Of a DNA stretch of 32,106 bases, positions 17,012-27,454 are shown piece after piece (positions within the stretch are counted from its first letter, which is position 1; the number at the start of each line of letters is the position of its first letter). The notes beneath the pieces are model-generated. The model was not told the origin of the DNA and ran no database searches. It saw only the letters and a list, made by a program, of their open reading frames with translations. The stretch comes from Candidatus Sulfotelmatobacter sp. (GTDB lineage: Bacteria; Acidobacteriota; Terriglobia; Terriglobales; Acidobacteriaceae), in assembly GCA_030039195.1 (NCBI GenBank), contig JASHQK010000188.1, forward strand, positions 1 to 32,106, in the 5' to 3' direction. Position numbers and translations under genes: made by a program.

Positions 17012-18481
17012 TCAGGAAGCCAACTCTTGCAAGCGTCGAGGTTCCCTCGTCGGCTGTGAACGATCTGACGTTGCGCTGGAATTTAGATAGGCATCGACCG
17101 AAGCCGCCGCTTTGCGTCCTTCCGAAATCGCCCACACGACCAGCGATTGGCCACGGCGCATATCTCCCGCGGCAAACACCCCGGGAACAGATGACATGTA
17201 ATGCTGATCGGTGGCAACATTGCCGCGTTTATCGAGCTGCACGCCCAGCCGCTCGATCATTCCGTTGCGCACCGGACCTAGAAAGCCCATGGCGATCAAA
17301 ACCAGATCTACGTCTATGCTGAACTCCGTGTCAGGGATGGGCTCAAACTTCGGAGGAGGGCCAACCCGCACAGCATGAAGTTTTTGCACGCTACCACTTT
17401 CGTTGCCGCTGAAACTCGTGGTTGCGATGCTCCAGTCGCGAATGCCGCCTTCTTCGTGCGCGGCTTCCGTGCGCAACTGCATCGGCCAGAGCGGCCACGG
17501 AGTCAGCGGAGAACGATCGTCCGGAGGTTTCGGCATGATCTCGAATTGGTGAACCGAAATGGGCTTTTGCCGATGGCAAGTTCCCAGGCAGTCCGCGCCC
17601 GTGTCGCCTCCACCGATGATCACCACGCGTTTGCCGGTCGCCAGAATCTCCATTCCAGAATCGATCGAATCGCCCTGGCACCGCTTGTTCTGTTGTGGCA
17701 GGAACTCCATCGCAAAGTGAATTCCCTTCAGCTCTCGTCCTGGAACCCGTAAATCGCGGGGCTGCTCCGCTCCGCCTGCCAACACGATCGCATCGAACTC
17801 CTGCATCAGAGCTTCGACAGGAACTGTTTTGCCCACTTCGGCGTTGGTGACGAACTTCACGCCCTCCGCCATCATCTGTTCGATTCGCCGATCGATAATG
17901 TGCTTTTCCAGCTTGAATTGCGGAATCCCATAGCGCAGCAATCCGCCCACGCGGTCTGCTTTCTCATAAACCACCACGCCGTGTCCCGCCCGACACAATT
18001 GCTGCGCCGCCGCGAGTCCCGCCGGACCCGAGCCCACAATCGCGACGCATTTGCCGGTGCGAATTCTCGACGGTTCAGGACGAATCCATCCTTCCAGAAA
18101 TCCGCGCTCCACAATATTTTTTTCGTTCTGCTTGATTGCGACCGGCGGCTGGTTGATTCCCAGAACGCACGAGGCCTCGCACGGCGCGGGGCAAATCCTT
18201 CCGGTAAATTCGGGAAAATTGTTGGTCGCGTGCAACTGCCGCGCCGCTTCCTGCCAGCGCCCCCGATAGACGAGATCGTTCCAGTCGGGAATCAGATTGT
18301 TCACCGGACATCCGGTCTGACAGAACGGCACACCACAATCCATGCAGCGTGCGCCCTGCTCGCGCAGCTTCGACTCGGGGAAATCCTGATAGATTTCGAA
18401 CCAGTCGTTGACCCGTTCGAGCACGGGACGCCGCGGCGCCAGTTCGCGCGAATACTCCATGAAGCCGGTGGTCTTACCCAT
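17012..18481 (-). CDS. gltD: Glutamate synthase small (beta) subunit
   Basis: '[36 protein letters not shown]', '[43 protein letters not shown]' and '[15 protein letters not shown]'. Overlaps the end of gltB by 8 nt. Confidence 0.97.
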   Translation of the reverse strand: MGKTTGFMEYSRELAPRRPVLERVNDWFEIYQDFPESKLREQGARCMDCGVPFCQTGCPVNNLIPDWNDLVYRGRWQEAARQLHATNNFPEFTGRICPAPCEASCVLGINQPPVAIKQNEKNIVERGFLEGWIRPEPSRIRTGKCVAIVGSGPAGLAAAQQLCRAGHGVVVYEKADRVGGLLRYGIPQFKLEKHIIDRRIEQMMAEGVKFVTNAEVGKTVPVEALMQEFDAIVLAGGAEQPRDLRVPGRELKGIHFAMEFLPQQNKRCQGDSIDSGMEILATGKRVVIIGGGDTGADCLGTCHRQKPISVHQFEIMPKPPDDRSPLTPWPLWPMQLRTEAAHEEGGIRDWSIATTSFSGNESGSVQKLHAVRVGPPPKFEPIPDTEFSIDVDLVLIAMGFLGPVRNGMIERLGVQLDKRGNVATDQHYMSSVPGVFAAGDMRRGQSLVVWAISEGRKAAASVDAYLNSSATSDRSQPTREPRRLQELAS

Positions 18482-21400
18482 TCAACACCAGCCCATTCAC
18501 CGCTAGCCTGTCTTCGGAAGCATGCGGATCGAGCCTGGCTCGAGGATCGAGGAGGGAAACGAAATTCGGAGTGTATGCCGTTTCCCTGCGGTCGATTCCG
18601 AGCACTCGCTTGTATTCGTGCGGGAACACTTTGATGAATCGCGGCAACGCCTCCTGCCAGTTTTCGAGAATCCATTGCGCCCGGCAGCTGCTGGTCAATT
18701 CCGCATGCCGCGCCACAAGACTGCGCACGGTCTGCAGATCTGCTTCCTCGATCAACGGCTCCAGGTCGACCGATTGCAGATTGCAGCGTTTATCGGTGAA
18801 GTCGCCAGCTTCGTCGAATACGTAGGCGATCCCGCCACTCATGCCTGCGGCAAAATTGCGCCCGCATGAGCCGAGCACAGCGACTAATCCATTCGTCATG
18901 TATTCGCAGCCGTGATCGCCGACGCCTTCGACCACGGCGGTCGCGCCGGAATTGCGAACCGCGAAGCGTTCTCCGGCAATTCCATTGAAGAACACTTCTC
19001 CACTCGTGGCGCCGTACAGTGCAACATTGCCGATAATGATGTTTTCTTCCGCTTTGAACCCGGCCTCTCGCGGTGCACGGACGATGATTTTGCCGCCGGA
19101 AAGTCCCTTGCCTACATAATCATTTGCGTCGCCTTCGAGCGTCAACGTGACTCCCTTGGCGAGGAACGCGCCCATACTTTGCCCCGCGGAGCCGGCGAGA
19201 TGAATCCGAATCGTGTCGTCGGGAAGCCCGGCCGAACCGTAGCGGCGGGCGATTTCTCCGCTGAGGATCGTGCCGACCGAACGATGCACGTTGCGCACCG
19301 GCAAATTAATTTCGACGGAGTTCAGGCTCAGGAGAGCATCCAGCGAGTGTTCGACCAGTTGATGATCGAGCGCCTGCTCCAGCCCATGATTCTGCCTCTG
19401 GATGCAGTGCCGCGTCACCCGCGACGGTACCGGAGGATTGTAGAGAATGGCGGAATAATCCAGCCCGCGCGCTTTCCAGTGCTCGACCGCGGGTTCTGCA
19501 TCGAGCATATCCACACGCCCGACCATCTCGTCGACCGTGCGGAAACCCATTTCCGCCATGTATTGCCGCAGCTGCTCGGCAATAAAGAAGAAGAAGTTGA
19601 TGACGTGTTCGGGCTGGCCCTGGAACTGCTTCCGCAGGACGGGATCCTGCGTCGCGATCCCCACGGAGCAGGTGTTCAGGTGACATTTGCGCATCATGAT
19701 GCATCCCATCGCGATCAGCGGTGTCGTAGCAAATCCGAATTCCTCGGCACCAAGCAACGCTGCGATAGCTACGTCGCGGCCAGTTTGCAGCTTGCCATCG
19801 GTTTGCACGCGAATGCGGCTGCGCAGATCGTTGAGCAGCAAAGTCTGCTGCGTTTCGGCTAATCCCAATTCCCATGGAATGCCGGCGTGCTTGATCGAAC
19901 TCAGGGGCGATGCACCCGTACCGCCGGTATCGCCGCTGATCAGAACGACGTCCGCGTGCGCCTTCGCAACTCCGGCAGCGACCGTTCCTACTCCAACTTC
20001 CGCGACGAGCTTCACCGCAATCCGAGCCTGCGGATTTACATTCTTCAGGTCGTAAATCAACTGCGCCAGATCTTCGATCGAATAAATGTCGTGATGCGGC
20101 GGCGGCGAAATGAGCCCTACTCCCGGAATCGAATGCCGCAGGCGGGCGATCACTTCATCGACCTTGTGCCCCGGCAACTGACCGCCTTCACCCGGCTTCG
20201 CGCCCTGCGCCATCTTGATCTGCAACTCGTCCGCGTTGACGAGATAGTTCGCCGTAACTCCAAAGCGAGCCGATGCGACCTGCTTGACAGCGCTCCGCCG
20301 CGAATCTCCATTGGGATCGGGCTTGAAGCGCTCTTCGTCCTCTCCGCCTTCACCGGTATTCGATTTCCCGCCGATACGGTTCATTGCGATCGCCAGCGTC
20401 TCATGAGCTTCCTTGCTGATCGATCCGAACGACATCGCGCCGGTTGTGAAGCGCTTCACGATCTCTTTCGCAGGTTCGACTTCCGCAAGCGGAACCGGCG
20501 TGTCGCTCTTCTTTAATTTCATGAGGCCGCGCAGCGTGCACAGTTGGCTGCTCTGCTGGTCGATGAGGTCCGTATATTCCTGGAAGGTCTTGAAGCTTTC
20601 CTGCCGCACCGCCTGCTGCAGTTTGCCGATCGTCGCGGGATTCAGGAGATGATACTCGCCGTTTACGCGCTGATGATAATTCCCGCCAACCGCCAGTTCA
20701 GTTTCAAAATCGGTCAGCGCCCGGAAGGCGAATTCGTGCTTCATCTGCGCTTCCCGCGCCAGCACATCGAGCCCGATTCCTTCGAGCCGCGACGTCGTTC
20801 CTGCGAAATACGCATCGATTAATCCTTTGTTCAGCCCGATAGCTTCAAAAACCTGCGCTCCCTGGTAGCTCTGCAAGGTCGAGATGCCCATCTTCGAGAA
20901 AGTCTTGAGCAGACCCTTCTTGATCGCTTTCATCAAGCGCTGAACTGCCAAATCCGGTGAGACGCCGTCGCCCAAGTCACCGCGCCAGGCCAGCTCTTCC
21001 ACACTCTCGAGTGCCAGATAAGGATTGATAGCGCTAGCGCCATATCCGCTCAAGAGAGCGAAATGCATGACTTCGCGCGGCTCGCCAGACTCGGTGATCA
21101 GGGCCACCTGCGTTCGGGTCTGCTGGCGTACCAGTAGATTGTGAACGGCCGCCAGCGCGAGCAACGCAGGAATGGGCGCGTAGTCTTTGTCTACGCCGCG
21201 ATCGGAAAGGATCAACAGCGAATATCCAGCCCTGACTGCCTGCGATGCTCTGCGGCACAATTCATCGAGCGCGCGCTTGAGCCCCCCCTCGCCTTCACTC
21301 GCGACAAACAGAGCAGGCAGCGTGGTCGCCAGCAGATCGCGATGCGAAACGCGCCGCAGCTTTTCCAGTTCCCGGTTTGTGAGGAGCGGATGCTCCAGCT

Positions 21401-23114
21401 TCAGCATGTGGCAGTTTTCCGGAGCTTCTTCCAGAATGTTCCGTTCGCTGCCGATGTAGCTGATCAGCGACATCACCATCTCTTCGCGAATGGGATCGAT
21501 CGGCGGGTTCGTGACCTGGGCAAACAGCTGCTTGAAATAATTGAAGAGCGACTGCGGCTTGTCCGAGAGACACGCGAGGGGAGTATCGGTTCCCATCGAT
21601 CCGACCGGCTCTTCGCCCTTGGTTGCCATAGGCGCGAGGATCATCCTCACATCTTCATCGCTATATCCGAACGCGCGCTGGCGGCGCAGCAGCGCCTCCG
21701 CATCGGGATGATGCATGCGCGAAGGCTCGGGCAACTGATCGATGGTGACGTGATTCTCTTTCAGCCACTCCGCATAGGGACGCCGCGCCGCCAATTGTTC
21801 TTTGATTTCGCGATCGGAAATGATGCGGCCCTCGACCGTATCCACGAGAAACATTTTTCCCGGCTGCAGACGCCCTTTGCGCTTCACTTCCTCCGGCGCA
21901 ATATCGAGCACTCCCGCTTCCGACGCCATTACGACGAGATCATCCTGCGTGACCACATATCGTCCCGGGCGCAATCCATTGCGGTCGAGCGTGGCTCCGA
22001 TGACGCGCCCATCCGTGAACGCGATCGCCGCCGGTCCATCCCACGGCTCCATCAGACACGCGTGGTATTCATAAAACGAGCGCTTCTCCGGATTCATGTG
22101 CGGATTGCCTGCCCACGCCTCCGGGATCATCATCGCCATGACGTGCGGCAAGCTGCGTCCCGCCTGAAACAACAGCTCGACAGCATTGTCAAAATTCGCC
22201 GAGTCGCTGCCGTCGGGTGCAATGATCGGAAGCAACTTCTTGATATCGTCCCCAAACAACTCCGATTTCAGCAGCGACTGCCGAGCTTCCATCCAGTTCA
22301 CATTGCCGCGCAGCGTGTTGATTTCGCCGTTGTGCGCGATGTAGCGATAGGGATGCGCGCGCTGCCAACTCGGAAACGTGTTGGTCGAGAATCGCTGGTG
22401 CACCAGACACAACGCGCTCTCCGTATCAGGATCGGAGAGTTCGCGGTAAAAGTTCTCTATCTGCGGCGCGAGCAGCAGGCCTTTGTAGACGATGGTCCGG
22501 CAGGAAAGCGAAGGGATGTAGAACATCTCCGCATCTTCCATCTTCGATTCTTGAACTTCGTTCTCCGCGCGCTTTCGGACCACGTACAGCTTGCGCTCGA
22601 ACGCGTCTTCGTCCATTCCTTCCGCGCAACCCACAAAAATCTGCTGGATATACGGCTGTGACGCCCGCGCCACCCGCCCAATCGCCGACGCATAGACCGG
22701 TGTATCGCGCCATCCCAGCAGATTCAATCCTTCTTCGCGAATGATCCGCTCGAGAATCCCTTCGCACTGCAGCCGCGGATACTTCTCTACCGGCAAGAAG
22801 GTCATTCCGACGGCATATTTACCCGTATCCGGCAGCGCAAAGCCAAGCTTCTGGCATTCGCGGGCGAAGAATTTATCTGGAATCTGGATCAGCACTCCGG
22901 CGCCATCGCCGGTTTCCGGATCGCACCCGCACGCTCCCCGGTGCGTCAGATTCAGTAGGACTTGAATGCCCTTGCGAATAATGTCGTGACTCTTCTTGCC
23001 CGAGATGCTGGCCACAAATCCGATCCCGCACGCGTCGTGTTCGTGCGCCGGGTCATACAATCCCTGCGCCGGCGGCAGGCCGTTTTTCAGCTTCAAGGGC
23101 ATTTCGCGGGACAT
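18474..23114 (-). CDS. gltB: Glutamate synthase large (alpha) subunit
   Basis: N-terminal '[29 protein letters not shown]', '[33 protein letters not shown]', FMN/FeS domain '[29 protein letters not shown]' and C-terminal GXGXG domain. Confidence 0.98.
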   Translation of the reverse strand: MSREMPLKLKNGLPPAQGLYDPAHEHDACGIGFVASISGKKSHDIIRKGIQVLLNLTHRGACGCDPETGDGAGVLIQIPDKFFARECQKLGFALPDTGKYAVGMTFLPVEKYPRLQCEGILERIIREEGLNLLGWRDTPVYASAIGRVARASQPYIQQIFVGCAEGMDEDAFERKLYVVRKRAENEVQESKMEDAEMFYIPSLSCRTIVYKGLLLAPQIENFYRELSDPDTESALCLVHQRFSTNTFPSWQRAHPYRYIAHNGEINTLRGNVNWMEARQSLLKSELFGDDIKKLLPIIAPDGSDSANFDNAVELLFQAGRSLPHVMAMMIPEAWAGNPHMNPEKRSFYEYHACLMEPWDGPAAIAFTDGRVIGATLDRNGLRPGRYVVTQDDLVVMASEAGVLDIAPEEVKRKGRLQPGKMFLVDTVEGRIISDREIKEQLAARRPYAEWLKENHVTIDQLPEPSRMHHPDAEALLRRQRAFGYSDEDVRMILAPMATKGEEPVGSMGTDTPLACLSDKPQSLFNYFKQLFAQVTNPPIDPIREEMVMSLISYIGSERNILEEAPENCHMLKLEHPLLTNRELEKLRRVSHRDLLATTLPALFVASEGEGGLKRALDELCRRASQAVRAGYSLLILSDRGVDKDYAPIPALLALAAVHNLLVRQQTRTQVALITESGEPREVMHFALLSGYGASAINPYLALESVEELAWRGDLGDGVSPDLAVQRLMKAIKKGLLKTFSKMGISTLQSYQGAQVFEAIGLNKGLIDAYFAGTTSRLEGIGLDVLAREAQMKHEFAFRALTDFETELAVGGNYHQRVNGEYHLLNPATIGKLQQAVRQESFKTFQEYTDLIDQQSSQLCTLRGLMKLKKSDTPVPLAEVEPAKEIVKRFTTGAMSFGSISKEAHETLAIAMNRIGGKSNTGEGGEDEERFKPDPNGDSRRSAVKQVASARFGVTANYLVNADELQIKMAQGAKPGEGGQLPGHKVDEVIARLRHSIPGVGLISPPPHHDIYSIEDLAQLIYDLKNVNPQARIAVKLVAEVGVGTVAAGVAKAHADVVLISGDTGGTGASPLSSIKHAGIPWELGLAETQQTLLLNDLRSRIRVQTDGKLQTGRDVAIAALLGAEEFGFATTPLIAMGCIMMRKCHLNTCSVGIATQDPVLRKQFQGQPEHVINFFFFIAEQLRQYMAEMGFRTVDEMVGRVDMLDAEPAVEHWKARGLDYSAILYNPPVPSRVTRHCIQRQNHGLEQALDHQLVEHSLDALLSLNSVEINLPVRNVHRSVGTILSGEIARRYGSAGLPDDTIRIHLAGSAGQSMGAFLAKGVTLTLEGDANDYVGKGLSGGKIIVRAPREAGFKAEENIIIGNVALYGATSGEVFFNGIAGERFAVRNSGATAVVEGVGDHGCEYMTNGLVAVLGSCGRNFAAGMSGGIAYVFDEAGDFTDKRCNLQSVDLEPLIEEADLQTVRSLVARHAELTSSCRAQWILENWQEALPRFIKVFPHEYKRVLGIDRRETAYTPNFVSLLDPRARLDPHASEDRLAVNGLVLNG

Positions 23115-23469
23115 CCGGGTCCACCTGCTTAAGTTCTAGAATCCGTTGTTCTTGGGCGTATCTGGCGGGCAGCGGGAGATTCGCACACCCCAGCTCAAGA
23201 AGATACTTCCGTAGCTTTACTTAATAGCGTCTCAAGGCGAGCAAAGTACAATGCAGAATTTCGATGGGAACCATGCGAATTTCAGGTTGCCCGTTCGTCG
23301 CGTTGGGTTCGTGATGGCTCCATCGCGAGACAGAGGGGCGGCCAAGCCGCGAGGCGAGGGCCTGCCCTGAGCAATCCTCGGCGTAGCGAGGGGAATCGAC
23401 CGGGGACCTCGTGTGCAGCGAACCCACTCCGCCCGTGTTGTTGAAAGTCACCTCGAAAAACGATTCGTA

Positions 23470-23492
23470 GCAGGCCACGCCTTAAGGCCTGC
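23470..23492. repeat. Palindromic element within a repeat-like intergenic stretch between gltB and the ABC operon
   Basis: GCAGGCC (23470-23476) / GGCCTGC (23486-23492) with a 9-nt loop. The surrounding 23290-23500 lacks a convincing coding signal. Confidence 0.5.
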
Positions 23493-23584
23493 CGAAACTG
23501 AGCGCAACAAACGCGGCTCGGATTTAGCCGCTGCCGAAACCAAACCATACCCTAACCCCACGATCTCCGTTATCCTTTCCGCGC

Positions 23585-24349
23585 ATGCCCGCCAGCCCCG
23601 TCATCGAATTCCGCGACGTCGCCTATCGCGTCGCCCATACGCAGGTGCTGTGCAACTTCTCGCTGCAAATCGAGGGTGGGGAAATTTTCGTCCTCCTCGG
23701 ACGCAGTGGCTCCGGCAAAACCACCACCCTCAAGCTCATCAACCGCCTGTTATCCCCCACACACGGGGAAGTCCGGGTCAATGGCACGGCTAACTCCGAC
23801 ACCGATGTCATTCGTCTGCGCCGCAGCATCGGTTACGTCATCCAGGAAGTCGGCCTGTTTCCTCACTTCACTGTCGCCCGCAACATCGCCCTCGTTCCTC
23901 GCATCGAAGGCTGGTCTGAGCCCCGCATTCGAGCCCGCGTCGCTGAACTCCTGCAACTCACTGGCCTCACTCCCGAAATCGCTTGCCGTTATCCCCACCA
24001 GCTTTCCGGAGGCCAACGCCAGCGCGTGGGCGTAGCCCGCGCTCTTGCCGCCGACCCGCAAATCCTGCTCATGGATGAACCCTTCGGCGCGCTCGATCCC
24101 CTCACTCGCGACGATATGCAAAGAGAATTTCTCGAATTGCAGAAGCGGCTGGGCAAAACGGTGGTGTTCGTAACCCACGATCTTCGTGAAGCTCTGCGGC
24201 TCGGCTCCCGTATCGGGCTCATGGAAGCCGGCAAGCTGGTTAACGTTCTTCGCCCCAGCGAATTCCTGAGCTCCACCGATCCTTGGGCCGCAGCCTATGT
24301 TCGCGCTTTTCAAGGCCCTATCGATTCCCGCGCTGAAGGAGGATCATGA
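23585..24349 (+). CDS. ABC transporter ATP-binding protein, OpuCA/ProV-like (osmoprotectant)
   Basis: Walker A 'LLGRSGSGKTTTLKLINRL', signature 'QLSGGQRQRVGVARALAADPQILLMDEPFGALDPLTR' and 'VIQEVGLFPHFTVARNIALVPRIEGW'. Confidence 0.93.
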   Translation: MPASPVIEFRDVAYRVAHTQVLCNFSLQIEGGEIFVLLGRSGSGKTTTLKLINRLLSPTHGEVRVNGTANSDTDVIRLRRSIGYVIQEVGLFPHFTVARNIALVPRIEGWSEPRIRARVAELLQLTGLTPEIACRYPHQLSGGQRQRVGVARALAADPQILLMDEPFGALDPLTRDDMQREFLELQKRLGKTVVFVTHDLREALRLGSRIGLMEAGKLVNVLRPSEFLSSTDPWAAAYVRAFQGPIDSRAEGGS

Positions 24350-24978
24350 GTTTCTGGCAATTTCTGCTGCAAAATCGCGGCCAGGTGCTCGAACTCACCG
24401 CCGAGCATCTCTGGCTCGTCGGCCTCTCCACATTGTTGGCGACGCTGACCGGAATTCCGCTCGGCATCCTGATCGCTCATCGTCCGCGCTTCAACAAGCC
24501 AGTCCTGGGCAGCGCGAACATCATTCAGACTGTTCCCAGCCTCGCCCTTTTCGGATTTCTCCTGCCCGTCCCCTGGCTCGGGGATCGCGCCGACCGCCTC
24601 ACTATTCTCGCTCTCACGCTCTACGCACTTCTGCCCATCATTCGCAATACCTTGGCTGGAATTCGCGGCGTCGATGCCGCCGTCATCGAATCCGGCCGCG
24701 GCATGGGCATGACCGAATCGCAGCTACTTTTTCAAGTGGAACTGCCGCTTGCCTCGAGCGTGATTCTCTCCGGCGTACGCACCGCCGTCGTGATCTCTGT
24801 CGGCCTGGCCACCATCGCGGCGGCCATCGGCGCTGGAGGCCTCGGAGAATTTATCTTTCGCGGACTCGCTATGGTCGACAATTCCGTGATTCTTGCCGGT
24901 GCCATTCCCGCTGCAATCCTGGCTCTGTTCGCCGATTTCGGCATCGGCCTGCTCGAAAGGCGACTCGAGCCCCGATGA
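24346..24978 (+). CDS. ABC transporter permease, OpuCB-like
   Basis: 'IIQTVPSLALFGFLLPV', 'LYALLPIIRNTLAGIRGVDAAVIESGRGMGMTESQLLFQVELPLASSVILSGVRTAVVISVGLATIAAAIGAGGLGEFIFRG'. ATGA overlap with the upstream gene. Confidence 0.93.
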   Translation: MSFWQFLLQNRGQVLELTAEHLWLVGLSTLLATLTGIPLGILIAHRPRFNKPVLGSANIIQTVPSLALFGFLLPVPWLGDRADRLTILALTLYALLPIIRNTLAGIRGVDAAVIESGRGMGMTESQLLFQVELPLASSVILSGVRTAVVISVGLATIAAAIGAGGLGEFIFRGLAMVDNSVILAGAIPAAILALFADFGIGLLERRLEPR

Positions 24979-25877
24979 TCGCCCGGCACTCGATTTCCGA
25001 GCAGCTTCTCGCAACGCTTCTTCTTTTTCTATTTTCGATTTCCTGTTCGTCGTCGCATCGCAACCGCATCGTCATCGGCTCCAAGAATTTCACGGAGTCG
25101 TTGATCCTCGCCGAAATCCTCGCGCAGCAGATCGAATCCCATACCAGCCTGCGGGTCGAACGCCGTTTTTACTTGCAAGGAACTTTCATCTGCCAGCAGG
25201 CCATCCTCGCCGGCCGCATCGACATGTATCCCGAGTACACCGGCACCGCGATGACAGCTATCCTGAAGCAAAAGCCGGCGGGCGACGAGCAAGCCGTCTA
25301 TCAGCACTTAAAAAGTGAATACGAACGCCGCTTCCAAATGACGCTCGGCCCGCCCTTCGGCTTCAATGACACCTTCGCCATCGAAATCCGCGGCGAGGAT
25401 GCTCTCCGCCTGCATCTCGGAACGATTTCCGACGCTGTCGCTTACGCCCCGCAGTGGCGCGCCGGGTTCGGCTATGAGTTCATGGAGCGTCCCGATGGAT
25501 ATCGCGGCCTCGTCGCGGCCTATAAGTTGAACTTCTCAAGCCCTCCGCGTGTGATGGATCTTGGCCTGCTTGCCCGCGCGCTGCACGATCATCAAATCGA
25601 TCTCGCCGCGGGAAACGCCACTGACGGTCTCATCCCTGTGCTGGATCTATTCGTGCTGGAAGATAATCTTCACTATTTCCCTCGCTACGACGCCGTTCCG
25701 GTTATTCGCCAGCAAACGCTGCAAGCGCATCCTGAGATTGCCGGCACGCTCGACTCCCTCCGTGATCAGATCAACGACGAAGAAATGCGCGCACTGAATT
25801 ACGCCGTCACTGGCCAACACCGCGACGTCAAGGAAGTCGTGCGCGACTTTCTGCGGGGGAAACACCAAATCCCATGA
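24975..25877 (+). CDS. Osmoprotectant ABC transporter substrate-binding lipoprotein, OpuCC/OsmF-like
   Basis: Start ATG at 24975 overlaps the permease stop. 'LFSISCSSS' lipobox-like, then 'IVIGSKNFTESLILAEILAQQIESHT' and 'YPEYTGTAMTAIL'. The ORF track's 24297 start is a spurious upstream extension. Confidence 0.9.
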   Translation: MIARHSISEQLLATLLLFLFSISCSSSHRNRIVIGSKNFTESLILAEILAQQIESHTSLRVERRFYLQGTFICQQAILAGRIDMYPEYTGTAMTAILKQKPAGDEQAVYQHLKSEYERRFQMTLGPPFGFNDTFAIEIRGEDALRLHLGTISDAVAYAPQWRAGFGYEFMERPDGYRGLVAAYKLNFSSPPRVMDLGLLARALHDHQIDLAAGNATDGLIPVLDLFVLEDNLHYFPRYDAVPVIRQQTLQAHPEIAGTLDSLRDQINDEEMRALNYAVTGQHRDVKEVVRDFLRGKHQIP

Positions 25878-26010
25878 GTGCGCGGGCAGAGCTAATGGTC
25901 AGCAAGTCGGTGGTGAGAGCCATTTCGCGCAGCTTTCACCCCCACCTAAAGTATGCATTTTTTGCCTGCGACCTTGCCCCTACACCGGACATCTAAGGCT
26001 GACGTGGGAA

Positions 26011-26032
26011 ATCCGGCATGGCCTGGCCGGAT
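26011..26032. other. Stem-loop, possible weak intrinsic terminator after the ABC operon
   Basis: ATCCGGC (26011-26017) / GCCGGAT (26026-26032) followed by CGTTTTGT. Confidence 0.35.
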
Positions 26033-26115
26033 CGTTTTGTACTTCTCGCGGTTTGGTGAAGTACTGCTTTCGAATTACCCTTCGTCCAGTCATTTCGACC
26101 AAGCTGGAGGCTCGC

Positions 26116-27441
26116 TTGCTTACCACGGAATCTGCTGTCGCGCACGATCTGCTTTCCCGCTTATCCACGACCCGCTTCCGCAGCGATTCTCTGTTTCGCA
26201 TTGTTCGCGAGAGTTCGCTTTACGAACGCCCCATTCCTGAGCGTCATCGCATCATCTTCTACATCGGGCATCTCGAAGCCTTTGACTGGAATTTGCTCGG
26301 CAGCTCTCTCGGCCTGAGCAGTCTTCATCCGGAATTTGACCGTCTCTTCGCTTTCGGTATCGATCCCGTCGGCGGCGGCTTGCCCAGCGATCAGCCCTCT
26401 GATTGGCCTTCTCTCAATCCCGTTCACGACTATGTGTGTCAAACTCGCGCCGCTCTCGATGACAAACTCACTCCCGACGTCATTGATTCCAGCCAAAACG
26501 CCCGCGACGGATTTCCTTTCTCCACTCTGCTCAACGTTGCCATCGAGCATCGGCTCATGCATCTGGAGACTCTGGCTTACATGTTTCATCAGTTGCCGCT
26601 GGATCGAAAGCTGCTTCAGCCAGAGGATGAGCCCTTCTCAGCGTCTCCAGTGACGCCTCGAATGTGCGAGATCCCCTCCTGCGTAGCCACCCTCGGCCTT
26701 TCCCGCGACGGCGAAGACTTCGGCTGGGACAACGAATTCGAAATTCATACCGTCCACGTTCCTGCCTTTGAAATCGATCAATACAAAGTCACCAATCACC
26801 AGTATCTGGATTTCATCAATTCCGGTGGCTACGACAGGCGCGACCTCTGGACGGAAGACGCCTGGAACTGGAAAAACGCGAGCGGAATCTCGCACCCGCT
26901 CTTCTGGAAGAAAACCAGCGATGAGTGGTTCTACCGCACCATGTTCCGGGAAATCCCGTTGCCTCTCGATTGGCCTGTCTACGTTAGTCACGCAGAAGCC
27001 AGCGCTTATGCGCGCTGGGCCGGCAAATCGTTGCCGACGGAAGAACAGTGGCATCGGGCCGCCTATGGCACGCCTGAAGGCTCGGACAGACGTTATCCAT
27101 GGGGTGAAACGATCCCCGATTCGAACCTGGGAAATTTCGACTTTCATCGCTGGGACCCCGCACCCGTCACCGCGTTTCCACAGAGCGCCAGCGCGTTTGG
27201 GGTTCACGGCATGGTGGGCAACGGATGGGAGTGGACCGCGAGCATCTTCGCACCCTTCCCCGGCTTCGAAGCGTTCCCCTTTTATCGCGGATACTCTGCC
27301 AACTTTTTCGATGGCAAGCACTTCGTCATGAAAGGTGGCTCCGCGCGCACCGCCGCGTGCATGTTGCGGCCAACATTTCGTAACTGGTTCCAAGCCCATT
27401 ACCAGTACGTCTATGCCGGCTTCCGCTGCGTAAGCCAATGA
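26116..27441 (+). CDS. egtB: EgtB-like non-heme iron enzyme (DinB/EgtB N-domain plus FGE-sulfatase domain)
   Basis: 'HIIF.. YIGHLEAFDWNLLG', 'NVAIEHRLMHLETLAYM' (metal-ligand HxxxH-type motif), FGE domain 'FEIDQYKVTNHQYLDFINSGGY', 'LPTEEQWHRAAYGTPEG', 'GMVGNGWEWTASIF' and 'RPTFRNWFQAHYQYVYAGFRCV'. TTG at 26116 has GGAGG at 26106-26110 (5-nt spacer). The longer ORF starts at 26053. Confidence 0.83.
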   Translation: MLTTESAVAHDLLSRLSTTRFRSDSLFRIVRESSLYERPIPERHRIIFYIGHLEAFDWNLLGSSLGLSSLHPEFDRLFAFGIDPVGGGLPSDQPSDWPSLNPVHDYVCQTRAALDDKLTPDVIDSSQNARDGFPFSTLLNVAIEHRLMHLETLAYMFHQLPLDRKLLQPEDEPFSASPVTPRMCEIPSCVATLGLSRDGEDFGWDNEFEIHTVHVPAFEIDQYKVTNHQYLDFINSGGYDRRDLWTEDAWNWKNASGISHPLFWKKTSDEWFYRTMFREIPLPLDWPVYVSHAEASAYARWAGKSLPTEEQWHRAAYGTPEGSDRRYPWGETIPDSNLGNFDFHRWDPAPVTAFPQSASAFGVHGMVGNGWEWTASIFAPFPGFEAFPFYRGYSANFFDGKHFVMKGGSARTAACMLRPTFRNWFQAHYQYVYAGFRCVSQ

Positions 27442-27454
27442 TGAAGGAGTAAAG

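Noticed and set aside
16731-17135. 134-aa minus-strand ORF overlapping the gltD 3' end and the structured element
   Set aside because: Overlaps gltD in another frame and the inverted repeat; no domain signal.
18912-19862. 316-aa plus-strand ORF
   Set aside because: Antisense to gltB with no domain similarity.
21141-22661. 506-aa plus-strand ORF
   Set aside because: Fully antisense to gltB, Arg/His-rich low-quality composition and no recognisable domain; a typical shadow ORF in GC-rich DNA.
23221-23478. 85-aa minus-strand ORF upstream of the ABC operon
   Set aside because: Lies in a repeat-like intergenic block and has no domain or SD; overlapping ORFs in other frames look equally plausible.
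24297-24974. N-terminal ~226 aa of the track ORF 24297..25877
   Set aside because: Overlaps the permease out of frame and is Arg/His-rich; the true substrate-binding protein start is ATG 24975 with a lipoprotein signal.
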